A program made the position numbers and the translations under genes. A stretch of DNA of 64,000 bases, taken from positions 114,546,387-114,610,386 of the forward strand of contig OX578146.1 in the NCBI GenBank assembly GCA_951213105.1. Direction: 5' to 3'. Shown here piece by piece: positions 11,240 through 21,259 of this stretch. Each line of letters begins with the position of its first letter. Positions within the stretch are counted from its first letter, which is position 1. The DNA is from Amaurobius ferox. Taxonomy: Eukaryota > Arthropoda > Arachnida > Araneae > Amaurobiidae. The notes beneath the pieces are model-generated. The model worked only from the letters and a program-made list of their open reading frames with translations. It had not been told where the DNA came from and did not search any database.

Positions 11240-12190
11240 GTCAGTAATAACCTCCGGAAACCCAAGTGCCTCTCAGTAGGATTAGACTTCCGGTGCAATA
11301 AAAATACATTATGCAGCATTACGTTTATCCACCACTTGAAAATATAACTCCGCCGCACCTTTTCTCTGATGGAGATGAAAATATGTTTTCACCATGAAAG
11401 AAACTTATTCCCTGTAGTCGATACCATAAAGTTTCAAAAATTCATCCTTCTAAGCTACTGAGAGGAGCTTTTGTATTATCCGAAAATACTTTTGTTCCCC
11501 CTCCCCTGCATTTTCTGAACGTCTCGGAAGAAATTGAAAATACGGCTCAGTTATGTTCTGCCCTGTTCTGCGAAAGCAGATATAAGTATGCAGAAATTCG
11601 GCAAGAACAAATATTTAATTGTTTTGAAACTTTTTCTCGCAAATTTCTTATAAAAGGACTTTTAGCCTGTGTTTCCCCATTCTGCAGTTCCCAAGTTGAA
11701 TAACATCTCATTTGATTGGAAAATTTCGTGCTACTGGGACTATGAACGATCCAGAGACAAAACTGGCCATCACTATGGAGTTATCGATGATGTGAAAGGA
11801 CATTTAACTCGCTCACTCAAGACATCGCTTGTAAAATATTCTTCTCAAACTGAACTGTCCCCAGCTACTTTCTCAATGCAAAGAAGTTGTTCTTGGGAAA
11901 CGACATGGCTGACGAAGCAACATCACCGACCTATCAAAATAACAGAAGTGGATATTTGAAGGAGACAAAAACATGCCACGGTCATTTTTAACTGATTATT
12001 CCGCTCACTTTAAATGCAGTAGTGCAAAGTGACAAAACACTTGACAACAAATTTTGAGTTTTGTCCATATCTTGAGATTAAACCTTTTTTCGATTAAGCA
12101 ATTAATTTATGAAATATATATAAAACAAGCTTTATGCATTTGCATATACATACCCTACTATAATCCTCAGGAGACGTGTTGCTTGTAATA
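11240..12190. other. Unassigned AT-rich stretch
   Basis: It contains one 96-codon ORF (11669-11959, plus) starting MFPHSAVPKLNN, with no domain I recognise and no supporting context. I do not call it a gene. Confidence 0.35.
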
Positions 12191-12194
12191 AGTA

Positions 12195-13401
12195 GGGGAG
12201 ACCGGGGTAAGCCGACGATGTTAACGAATTTGATTTTTTTTTATTCATAATATTTATAATACATATTTTTTGCAACATAAATAAATTATTCATACGTTCC
12301 ATTATTAATAAAAAAATTATATCGGATAATCTCCCAAATTAAACCATACAAAAACATGTTTTAATATATTGTAAAACGAAATCATCTTGCCCTAGTGCTG
12401 GGGCAAGATGACATTCAATACGGGGCAAGATGACAACTCGCAAATGTTGACCTAACAAGATTTTGGAGGTATTTAAAGAACATGCAAAATGCTAATATAG
12501 TTTAAAGGTGTACAATCATTAATGGATTATGTTATTTACAAAAGTCACAGATGAATTTCCTTCCTTCGTATCCAGTACAGTTTTCATGCCACCAAGCTAC
12601 GCATTGAGAGCAAGTACAGTATCCAATCTTCGTCGGGTGGATCAATAAAAAGTTCATCACAAGCTGGTCGGTTAATATCCTTGCTCTTTTGATCTGCGAT
12701 TGCCTCGAAACGCAATTGTTTAGAAATTTTCTTCTTATTTCTCTGTTATATTTTTTCCATTTCATCCTTTGAATTTTGTTTCTCAAACAACAAATTTCTT
12801 ATTAGTGAACTTGTTAAAACACTGGTTGACATTTTTCTTCTCTGTTTTGTTGCTCATTTAACTTCTGGTAAGGGTTTATAGTTAAATATTGATGAAAGAG
12901 GGGAGCATCTTGATCCCGGATTTTGTTCACAGTTGGGAGTATATACACTTTCAGTGTCGCTACCATTAGCACCTTAAGAAATATGTGTGTTTTCCTTTGT
13001 GGAAGATGACAAACTTCGTCATTTTGCCCCCGCCAACTTACCCCGAACGACTAAAAGAAACAACATGGCTGGTGTACAGTAAACTATGCATCAGATTAAA
13101 ACGATTATAGATTATCTGGGTATTTAATACTATAAAGTGTAACTATAAATTATATCAGAAGTTTATGACATGTTGCTCAAGCTTATTTAGTGCAAGTCGA
13201 AAATAGTTTCACGGCCCGTAATAAAGTTTGACTAAGAATATAAATTGTACATGTAGCAAGAATGGGGCCTTCCGCATGCGATTAGTTGCTTTGATACAGG
13301 GGATTGTATCTATGCTCGTCAAGTGCTGCCACCTAAGAATAAAGTCGTTAAAACTGTTATTCGTCATTTTGCCCAGCTCATCATCTTACTCCGGCCTCCC
13401 C
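12195..13401 (-). mobile_element. Pogo-like DNA transposon relic
   Basis: The termini are GGGGAGACCGGGGTAAG and the inverted CTTACTCCGGCCTCCCC, both bordered by TA. Internal and subterminal GGGCAAGATGAC motifs recur at about 12400-12435, and inverted forms near 13020-13050 and 13365. The interior retains a zinc-finger-like C-terminus on the minus strand. TA duplication plus this tail suggests the pogo/Tigger group, but the DDE core is not recognisable, so the assignment is inference. Confidence 0.65.
12532..12786 (-). pseudogene. Zinc-finger (PHD-like) C-terminal tail of a transposase
   Basis: The 84-codon frame ends with IGYCTCSQCVAWWHENCTGY followed by EGRKFICDFCK. The Cys-x2-Cys, WWHENC and Cys-x2-Cys spacing resembles the PHD-like zinc finger found at the C-terminus of some pogo/CENP-B-type DDE transposases. 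The upstream part (basic, QSQIKRARILTDQL) is not diagnostic. It lies between pogo-like TIRs, which supports a transposon origin over a host PHD gene. The catalytic core is missing. Confidence 0.6.
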
Positions 13402-13742
13402 TATATGGAAAATTTCTAACAAGCGTCCAACAGTAATCAGCTAGCATTGCTACATTTCGTTTCCCTTGGTGACTTTTTTCGAGGGTAATAATGCAGTGAT
13501 ATCACTAACCCCACCGCAGTTAGCCGGAAAAAAATTCAAATGAGAGTGTAACAGGAAAGATCAATCATGCATAAATGCATTGATTATGAAACACATTCCA
13601 ACTGAAATGCAATTTTATTTAAGCATCTCTAAAATGCGACACATTCAGCGGTGATATATTTTAAATTATAACAGTACTACAATAATTTATTATATTTGAA
13701 AACTTTAAACTTCATTGAAAAAAAAAATGAAATTTATTCAAA

Positions 13743-13750
13743 TGACGTCA
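13743..13750 (+). promoter_or_regulatory. CRE palindrome TGACGTCA
   Basis: This is a perfect CREB/ATF consensus site inside the subrepeat of the CRE/TATA element, 25 bp upstream of the TATA box at 13776. The same palindrome survives in the other two copies. Confidence 0.7.
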
Positions 13751-13775
13751 TCGAAATATAAATCGTCTGGCTCTC

Positions 13776-13785
13776 TATATAAAAG
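13776..13785 (+). promoter_or_regulatory. TATA box TATATAAAAG
   Basis: A near-consensus TATA box in the context GGCTCTCTATATAAAAGCAG. Copy 3 keeps TATAAAAG at the equivalent place; copy 2 has lost it (CTAAAAAAG). Combined with the CRE it predicts RNA polymerase II transcription rightward. Confidence 0.65.
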
Positions 13786-14396
13786 CAGTGAATATTTCAT
13801 TCATATCACTTTTATACTCGACTCCAGAGCTAAATAATTTTGTGTGAAAAAAATTCCACAATTCTTATACAAATCATCTTACAATCACTTGTTTACATTC
13901 CGCATCCTTAAAATTAGGCTTCGTTGTGGAAATAAACAAAGCTTGATGATTATTTAAACTAAAAATATGTTGTAATTGCGTTGGCGCAGAATATAAATGC
14001 ACAGAAAATACGCAAAAATAAAGCGGTTTTAGGACTGATGCAACTCTAAATAAGATTTTAAATGAACTTTAAAAATCACGAATTTTACACTGAAAAAAAT
14101 GGACGCCATATTTTATTTTGAAGTGGGTCACGTGATATCTTCATATATAATGGGTGTAATTATTATTTTAATTTTTATTTAAAAAACTGCAGAACATATT
14201 TTGTTGAAATTTTCTTATATATTTTATGGAATAATTTGAATATTTCCTAAGTTTTGAAGCAATTTGTTCAACCCGGGTTTAATCCAAAACTAATTGGGTG
14301 ATATTATAAATTTATATTCCCATATGTTCTACAGACTGTCTCAACTACATACTAAAATTTCATTTTGATAAAGTCATTTTACGGCAGTTAGCGTGT

Positions 14397-14785
14397 TGTT
14401 GTTGTTGAGACTCAGACCGTCCGACCTACCAGAAAGGTGTAAGGTAACTGTATGGACGGCCGGGAAGTGCCACCCAATTTAGACCGGAACCCAGTGGGGG
14501 AGGCAACCACAGGGACCGTACCCTCCTTCCCCTACCACCAACCTCTCGGAAGGACTTACGGACCCACATGTTTAACGTGATCGTACTCCGCATGAACACG
14601 GCGGCATTTGTGGTAGCGTGCAAATCTAGCGCGCAAACCACGGGGATACCGCACCCGAGATGGCCAACAGCACGCGGTGTTCCGAGGTGGTCACCCACCA
14701 AGTACTAACCGCGCCCGATACTGCTTGACTTCGGTGATCTAACGAGAACCGGTGTTTTCAGCACGGTACGGCCGTTGGCCCGGCC
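14397..14785 (-). mobile_element. Full-length 5S rRNA/tRNA chimeric SINE, copy 1
   Basis: Read on the minus strand, the element starts with GGCCG, then a near-complete 5S rRNA copy (14663-14779), then a tRNA-like segment with a diverged A box (CCCCGTGGTTTGCGCGC, ~14600-14655). A unique body follows (for example CATGTGGGTCCGTAAGTCC) and then a (CAA)4 tail. It is flanked by a perfect 10-bp target duplication GTTAGCGTGT (14387-14396 and 14786-14795). Removing the insert restores the host element. SINE3-class elements use 5S internal promoters for RNA polymerase III; 5S+tRNA chimeras such as AmnSINE1 are known in vertebrates. Copies 2 and 3 lie at 45443 and 27008. Confidence 0.9.
14663..14779 (-). 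ncRNA. 5S rRNA-derived head of the SINE
   Basis: The minus strand reads GCCAACGGCCGTACCGTGCT at the start, CCGGTTCTCG in the middle, AGTCAAGCAGTATCGGGCGC at the 5S A-box position, GGTTAGTACTTGGTGGGTGA at the C-box (one base shorter than usual) and CACCGCGTGCTGTTGGCC at the end. Length (~117 bp) and order match eukaryotic 5S rRNA. Because it is fused to SINE sequence and flanked by a target duplication, it is a SINE head and not a functional 5S gene. Confidence 0.88.
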
Positions 14786-14850
14786 GTTAGCGTGTGAACT
14801 GACGGATAGAACAAAGTCATAAACACTTTTCAACTATCGTGGAAAGTGTT

Positions 14851-16150
14851 TAAAAGTGTATTTAACGCTATTTTTTAATGTGATGTACATACTAGTCTCC
14901 TGTACAGCAAGACGGTTTCTATTACCCACCACCACCACACACACACACACACTCATCTCGAAAACAACTAATCCTTGACTTTGAAGTTCATATTCTGTAT
15001 CAGTATATCCAAATTTGGTAAAAATTGTAACTTTTGTCTCAAAGACTTGGTGGTTTTCTTTCAATACAATGAAAAATTTTATAAACTTCCTTACAAATTT
15101 TGGGGTAATGTTTTTATGCTGACACTAATTTAATATACAAGAAAATCATATTTTATTTCTGGCATACACTGTCGCTTTGCATTATTGTTAATTTAATATT
15201 TTTGATTCAAAGTATAGTGAATTTCACTGTTCGTTGAAGAGGTGCGTTTTCTTAGATGCACATATAGAATATGCTTTTTGTTAAGCTGTGGGTCTTAGGT
15301 ATCGTGTAGTTATTATGTTTAGGTAGGAGGTCGTATAAGAGTTAATAATATTGATCGAGAGAGCTACGTGTGTATGAAGATTTTAGAAATCCACAGGTAG
15401 ATGCTAGGAAATATTTTGTTTATCTAATAGTGAATAAACCCGTCGTTGGTTTGTATTTAAGATACAAACTTCTGATTAAAATTACACGAGAACATGTAGA
15501 CAATTCTCTAAATCTGAACGTTTTTACTATAAATACATCACTGATTCCTATAGCAATGGGCGGAATGTAACGGCAGTTTTAACACCCAGTACATAGCATA
15601 CTTCTATATTTTTGTCAAAATATAGGATTGTGCTAATCTTACATTTTTGGATGCGATAAAATAAGAATCAGATAGCCTAAATCATGTATATTTTGATGTA
15701 TTTAAACATAAGTAAATAAATGGTAAAGAATTGACCTGAGGATTCGGTTTACAGATCGTTGGAAAGAACGTTCTTCAGTTTTGTCTGCTGCCAAGATGAG
15801 AACTCTGTGATAATATTACCAAAGACATATTACCAGAGACACAAACTCTGATATTTTACTTGAAACACAATTGCTGATATATTATCAGAAACACATTATC
15901 AGATACACAATCACTGAGCAACTTGTATCCGAAGTTCAGCTAACCCAGTAGCGAAATTCGAGGCTGTCTGAAGCTTAGATTTACCGCTACAGAAGACACA
16001 CACACCGAAAAACGAACATCTTATTTTATCATGCAAGATCTCACCTTGTAACTAAATAATTTCGAATTGCACTAAAAATATTAGTTTTCAGAGCTACAGT
16101 CCCGCTTCCATTGCAATTGCAGATAACAGAATCCAGGGACCGTATTCGCT
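14851..16150. other. AT-rich stretch, nothing recognised
   Basis: It holds a short (CA)n run at 14937-14952 and short ORFs without motifs. A locally repeated phrase (ATATTACCAAAGACATATTA and related, 15810-15920) suggests a small degenerate tandem array. No gene is seen. Confidence 0.4.
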
Positions 16151-16154
16151 CTTA

Positions 16155-16545
16155 CAAGGGAACCTCAATTTTGTTCCGGCTAGTTTCAGCTGGAATTGGG
16201 TGAAAACGGTAAGTACTAGCAAGAAACTAATGTTCCTGAAATATCTCTTGAATTGAGCGAGGAGATCCGTAGAAAAAAATTCCCAAAGTTTACATGATTT
16301 AGAATGGAAAAAATTCCTTCTTCTCTTTTTACTATTCTGAACACATTTGAATGTACATTTATGGCTGGTACAGAACTAATTAATGGAAGTAATTATGCTG
16401 ATAGTGTATATAGTTTCTGTATATAGTAATGTATATAATTTATCAATTCAAGATATATTTCAGGGACATTAGATTCTCGCTAGTACCTACCGTTTCCACC
16501 CAATTCCAGCTGAAACTAGCCGGAACAAAAGTCGAGGTTCCCTTG
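16155..16545. mobile_element. 391-bp inverted-repeat MITE with TTA target duplication
   Basis: The ends CAAGGGAACCTC and GAGGTTCCCTTG are bordered by TTA on both sides. The arms pair for ~105 bp (TTGTTCCGGCTAGTTTCAGC on the left is exactly inverted on the right). The centre is ~180 bp of AT-rich non-coding DNA. A 3-bp TTA duplication is typical of PIF/Harbinger elements, but the family cannot be fixed from one copy. Confidence 0.88.
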
Positions 16546-16689
16546 TTAGTATATATGTATTACCAGTAAAAACATCTGTTGTATTTCACAATTCCATACA
16601 CCTTATCATGAGTTCAACATATAGTTTATAATAAAATTTTCGACTTTCCAGAAATGTTACTGTTTTCTAATAATAAATCATCAGCAGTT

Positions 16690-17100
16690 CATTAAGAATT
16701 TAAGCACTCTTAGCGATATTGGATGAAATTTCGAGACGCATAATTCCGAGTGAAAACTTTTAAAACTTCAATAATAACTTAATCTTCCAGAAGGGATAAT
16801 TATCCCACAAGGTGATCAAAGCGATCGAAAAGTTGTGGTTAGAGTCGAAGAAATATTTCACTCGATACGCCATATTCTTCTCTGGGGAGTTTTCTGAATC
16901 TGAGATTTCTAATTATAAGATTCATTCCAGCCGTCGATCGTTTCCGAGTAAAGGTCTTGCATATCTATTCATCCATTGTTTTCTTCATGAAACGGAACAT
17001 TTTGGCAAATTGTTCTCTTGTTTGTCATTCCGTCTGTTACATCTCAGTATTAAAGGTCTTTCAGCTCGTTATTTAAAGACAATTGAATCAAAAGTGCACT
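16690..17100 (+). repeat. ~400-bp diverged direct repeat, copy 1
   Basis: It aligns in order with 19760-20160: GATATTGGATgAAAT, then TCGAAAAGttGTGGTTA, TTTCTGAaTCTGA, ATTTCTAATT and CGTTATTtAA-like phrases. A 98-codon frame (16812-17108) runs through this copy but starts with GTG and is broken by many stops in the other copy, so I treat it as non-coding repeat. Confidence 0.65.
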
Positions 17101-17729
17101 TTAAGTAATGCCATGGGTTTTATTTAGTAAAGACAATTTGTTCTATTTTTCTATTTGTTATAAATAAAAACTTTTTTTTCTAATTGTTACAAAGGAAAAT
17201 ATTTAATTTCTTCATTTTTTATGATTCACAAAGTTTATTTGATTAAAAAATACATGAAGGCAATACATTTTCTAGAGACACAAACCAATACATTGAATCG
17301 ATAAGGCACGATACGTGAGCCGCAAAGTTCTCTGAGTCAACAGTTCAGTTTCTTAGATTAGAATTTATAGACGCCGTAACCCAATCCTATGTATGAAAGG
17401 AGATCACTGGGAAGACACTCATGCTATTTGTGATTTGCAAAATGCAGGGTGTTTCACAAAGAACTCCCTAACTTTGAAATGAAACAACTTAGAAATGGTG
17501 ATCGATAGAAGACTGAAACAAGTAATGTGTTCATTGGGAAAGTCGTTAAAATCTGATACAAAAGTTTCAAAATTAGTTACATATACTGCTGACAGATGGC
17601 GCTGTACACTGTAGTCGCAGTACGAATCCATAAAAAGAGTGCTCTGAAGCACAGAGCGATCAATCTGCGGACGGTTCAACTGTGGAAAAGTGAAATGAGA
17701 TTAGCCTACTAAAGGAAGTGGATGAAATC

Positions 17730-18976
17730 ATGTATTCCGTGGAGCAACGTGTTTTTCTAGTACTCGAGTATCACAGGTTAAATCGCAGTCCTTCAGCAAC
17801 AAGACGGAGTTTTCAATCCCGATTTAAAGTTGCCAAAAGTTCTGATGTGAAAACAATTTGCCAGCTTTTCGACAAATTTCAACAGACAGGCAGCGTGGTT
17901 GATGAGTTAGTAGAGCATGTTGGTCCCAGGCAATCTGCAGTTACAACTGAAAATGTCGTGAAAATTGTTGCAGTTATTCAGTCTAATCCGAGGAAATCCA
18001 TCCGAAGAGCTGCAACTGAATCCAGATTAACGCCATCCAGCAAGTACAGAACCTTGAGGAACACCCTAGGCATGTGTTCGTTCAAGATACAATATCACCA
18101 AGATCTAGCACTTTCAGCTGTGCGCCAAAGAGAAGAGTTTGCGAACAATATGCTCACCATGATTGATGGTGATGGATTTGATGTTGGCTCCATATGGTTC
18201 GCAGATGAGGCTCATTTTCACATGGATGGTGTCGTGAACAGACAAAACTGGCGTTTTGGGAGTACTGAAACTCCGCATTTGTATCAAGCACGACCACTAC
18301 ATTTCCCAAAAGTTACCGTTTGGGCTACAGTATCGAGAAAGGGCACCATTGGCTCCTTTTTCTTGCGAGAAACGATTGCTACTGAATGGTACATTGAGGT
18401 TTTGGAACAATTTGTCGCCACACTACAAGTGTTGGAGGATCACCTATTCACTTCGTAGTTCAGGCAAGATGGGGTCCGACCACAATGTACCCCAGCAGTT
18501 TTTGCCTTTCTTGGGGAATACTTCGGTAATAGAATCATTGCTTTGAACTATTCCACATTTACTGGGGCCGGCCACACAGAAAGCTACCATTAGCCTATGG
18601 GTTGGTCGTGTGGTTTGGGTATTCTACATTTACTGGGGCAGACATGGATTGGCCTCCATTTTCACCCGATTTTACGTCCTGCGACTATTTCTTCTGGGGC
18701 ACATTGAAGGGTACTGTTTTCCGCAACAATCCTGCAACACTGGATAAACTTGAAGAGTTTATCTGTCATGCATGTGCGTCCATTTCTGTTGACACACTAC
18801 AGAAGGTAACTGGTAATTCCATTCGTCGTTTACGCCATCTTTTTGCTGTGCAAGGTGCACATTTTGGATCGATTTTTATGTGTATGAAACAAACAATGGA
18901 GGGCGAAATACATCCAATTGAATTTAACCTTGGAGGTACAAACCATCGACGAAAGTTAAACTTACTCTCCTGCTGA
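17730..18976 (+). pseudogene. Mariner-like transposase, frameshifted
   Basis: The best start is the ATG at 17730, giving MYSVEQRVFLVLEYHRLN as in this arthropod mariner group; the GTG twelve bases upstream is not needed. The helix-turn-helix region includes VKTICQLFDKFQQTGSV, and IWFADEAHFHMDGVVNRQNW carries the first catalytic Asp near residue 155. KVTVWATVSRKGTIGSFFL follows. The frame stops at 18458; the continuation FRQDGVRPQC with the second catalytic Asp is in another frame from ~18461. After a 71-bp duplication, WPPFSPDFTSCDYFFWGTLK restores the third Asp near 18660, and the C-terminus closes at 18976. All three catalytic Asp codons survive, but the frame is broken at least twice. Intact homologues are ~340-350 residues. 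Confidence 0.88.
18550..18639 (+). repeat. 71-bp-spaced duplication inside the mariner relic
   Basis: ATTCCACATTTACTGGGGC (18550-18568) recurs as ATTCTACATTTACTGGGGC (18621-18639). The intervening DNA is extra relative to the transposase alignment. Confidence 0.85.
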
Positions 18977-19759
18977 GTTTTTTTGGTCGTCCAGAATCTG
19001 GCTGCCGTATTTGTATATTCTGGCGTGTCCATTGCCCCCACATCTTCTCACAGTCATGTCAGATTGGTCCAGTTGACTGGAAATTTAACGAGCTGAACCC
19101 TGCTTCCCATAGCCAAAATATATTATATATCTGAACTCCATCAGTTGTTCGTAACAGTGCATCTTTGTGTGTATATTTATTACCGATCTTCACTTAATAC
19201 TTACGGTGAATGTATTGTTTACTAAGAGGATTGTCAGCCAGATAGTTTGATTTACCGTTTTTTGACTTAGTCGTTTTATACCATCCAGTTATTGAGATTC
19301 CAGTGTTATTCATGCGCAGTCGCACCTATCTGGAATCATTTGCATATCTCTCCTAAACATGCCTGTTTATCCGCTTTCGCGTTTATCATTTAGTTATATC
19401 TGGGTACGTAATTTCTTTTGTCAATAAGTGTATAAGTCTCATTTTACATAGGTTTCTTTTTTCAGATAATAACATAATAATATATAACATTTAGTACATG
19501 AAATATATGTTCTAAGCAATACAGAATGCATGTATTTAGAACATTATTTGCTTTATAATTTATTGTTTATATATTGTATATATAGCTGGGTCGTACATAA
19601 TATAGTGAGATATATGACTTTCGGTTTTTTCTTAGATTTTACGTATCTAAAATCACTATTTATATCTAAAAAACTCAACATATTGTAAAAAATGACTAAA
19701 TGAATTTACAGGAATTTCACAGTATTTAGTTATAATATATCAAATATTTCATTTAGATT
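18977..19759. other. AT-rich stretch, nothing recognised
   Basis: No gene, TIR or conserved repeat is recognised between the mariner stop and the second direct repeat. Confidence 0.4.
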
Positions 19760-20160
19760 CAAGTTCTTTTATTGATATTGGATAAAATATCGAAATGCTT
19801 TCAAACCAAATTTGAGCCAACACTTAAATTTGCGATAAATACCTATCCTCACAGAAGAACCAATTATCTCACGTGATTTAAGAGCTCGAAAAGCTGTGGT
19901 TACATCCGTAGAAATCGTTAACCTTTATGTTTCTCCGGAGGAAATTTTCTGATTCTGACATTTCTAATTCTGAGATAACTTCGAAACGTCAACAGTTTAA
20001 AGGCAGTTCACGCCATTTCTGTTCTCCCGTTGTTCCTTTCAGCAAATGGAACACATTCGGCGATTTGTTATGGTTTCTGTCATTGCATTTATGACATTTT
20101 AGTGTTGTGTTAGACGGATTTTAACTAGTTATTCAATGCAAATTATCGATCGAAATGGAG
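19760..20160 (+). repeat. ~400-bp diverged direct repeat, copy 2
   Basis: This is the counterpart of 16690-17100, in the same orientation, about 3.1 kb downstream and on the other side of the mariner relic. The copies differ by many substitutions and indels. Confidence 0.65.
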
Positions 20161-20354
20161 AAAAATGTATCTTTAAAAGGAGAGTAATACAAGGTGAAAT
20201 CTACATTTTAAATTAACATATATTTATATAAATAAAACTGAAAATCCATCCTTTCTTCTGTTTCTCTCATAATCGTTAGATAACGGGTGTACCAAGTTTT
20301 ATGGAATTTTGATGGGTATACTTGGTATGGTCCCACTTAAAATCTAGATGTATA

Positions 20355-21247
20355 CAAGGTGAGTCAGAACTCTTGGGTCAAACTTTAAGGGGTTATAAAT
20401 CACATCTAAACAAGCAATTTTTGTCATACAAAGCAGGGTCGTAACGCAAGGGATGGACCGCTAGTCGTCGCTGACATTGAATGCAGTGACGACTGCATCA
20501 GAACTAGCCAGGGTTTAAGCTGATCGCCTGATCTCTCCTGTCTCGACTTTTTCTTATGGGGCCATATGAAAAGTCTCACCTACGATAGCCCCATCGACTC
20601 CGACGAGGATCTTGTTGTTGGGATTACTGTTGCTGCCGGTGTTGTCTAAGATAAGCCGTGTGTGTTTGCTAACGTGCGCAACTCGCTACGTCGCTGAAGC
20701 TTGCATTAATGCTGGTGGCCACACTTTTGAACAGTTTCTGTAACCTTATCCATGCATTCTGCAATTTCTGTCAGTAAAACGTACTTCGTGTCTACTCTGT
20801 CATTTTTGTCTTTCCTCTTTTCACGAGAGAGTCATCATTTTCTCATTTCATGAGCTACACCTAGCGGTTCACCTCTTGCTTTACGACCCTGCTTCGCCTG
20901 CCAAAAATAGCGAGCGGCGCACGTTAGCAAAGCACACGACATATCTTGGACAACGCCGGCAGCAACAGCAAACCTAGCAACAAGGTCCTCGTCGGAGTCG
21001 ATGGGGCTCGCTATTTTGGTAAATGAGACTTTTCATATGGCCCCATAAGAAAAAGTCGAGACAGGAAAGATCAGGTGATCAGCTTAAACCCTGGTTAGTT
21101 CTGACACAGTCGTCACTGCGTTCAATGTCAGCGACGACTAGCGGTTCACCTCTTGAGTTACGACCCTGCTTTGTATGACAAAAATGGCTTGTTTAGATGT
21201 GATTTATCTCCCCTTAAAGTTTGGCCCAAGAGTTCTGACTCACCATG
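20355..21247. mobile_element. Foldback element with transposase-tail sequence in both arms
   Basis: The ends GGTGAGTCAGAACTCTTGGG and inverted CCCAAGAGTTCTGACTCACC begin arms of ~300 bp (20355-20660 with 20930-21247). Each arm contains, in opposite orientation, a C-terminal mariner-like transposase segment: LSCLDFFLWGHMKSLTY-like in the left arm (20530-20590), and its mirror near 21020-21060. A third partial copy of the subterminal phrase CTAGCGGTTCACCTCTTG occurs at 20864 in the centre. The exact 10-bp phrase ATCTAGATGT flanks the element (20342-20351, 21249-21258); this could be a target duplication, or a pre-existing tandem split by a TA insertion. Confidence 0.85.
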
Positions 21248-21259
21248 TATCTAGATGTC

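Larger units (their letters stand above)
13550..14850 (+). mobile_element. ~1.3-kb CRE/TATA dispersed element, copy 1 (interrupted by a SINE)
   Basis: It starts AACAGGAAAGATCAATCATG and ends AAAGTGTT, matching copies at 32842-34139 (minus) and 41572-42891 (plus) along its length. Terminal hairpins (ATGCATAAATGCAT at the start; AACACTTTT...AAAGTGTT at the end) are shared. This copy has one CRE-bearing subrepeat and a good TATA box, but its (GACA)n tract is nearly absent. A SINE interrupts it at 14397-14785. No ORF with recognised motifs is present. It could be a solo LTR or another non-autonomous element; the class is unresolved. Confidence 0.85.
17445..18976 (+). mobile_element. Mariner-like element, right TIR not found
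   Basis: The left terminus appears at CAGGGTGTTTCACAAAGAAC (17445), a mariner-type end, ~285 bp upstream of the transposase start. I searched 18976-19100 for the inverted partner and did not find it, so the right end is lost or very diverged. Confidence 0.7.

Noticed and set aside
11669..11959. 96-codon ORF as a host gene
   Set aside because: No recognised motif and no supporting context.
14426..14701. 91-codon minus ORF
   Set aside because: It lies wholly inside SINE copy 1; the similar plus ORF at 45391-45717 is in copy 2. Both are spurious readings of a non-coding SINE.
14663..14779. A functional 5S rRNA gene
   Set aside because: It is fused to SINE body sequence, has a C-box deletion, and is flanked by a target-site duplication in a single location.
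16812..17108. 98-codon ORF
   Set aside because: It starts with GTG, has no recognised domain, and the homologous repeat at 19760-20160 is full of stops, so no coding constraint is visible.
17718..17729. Upstream GTG as the mariner transposase start
   Set aside because: GTG starts are not expected in eukaryotic nuclear genes; the ATG at 17730 gives the family-typical MYSVEQRV N-terminus.
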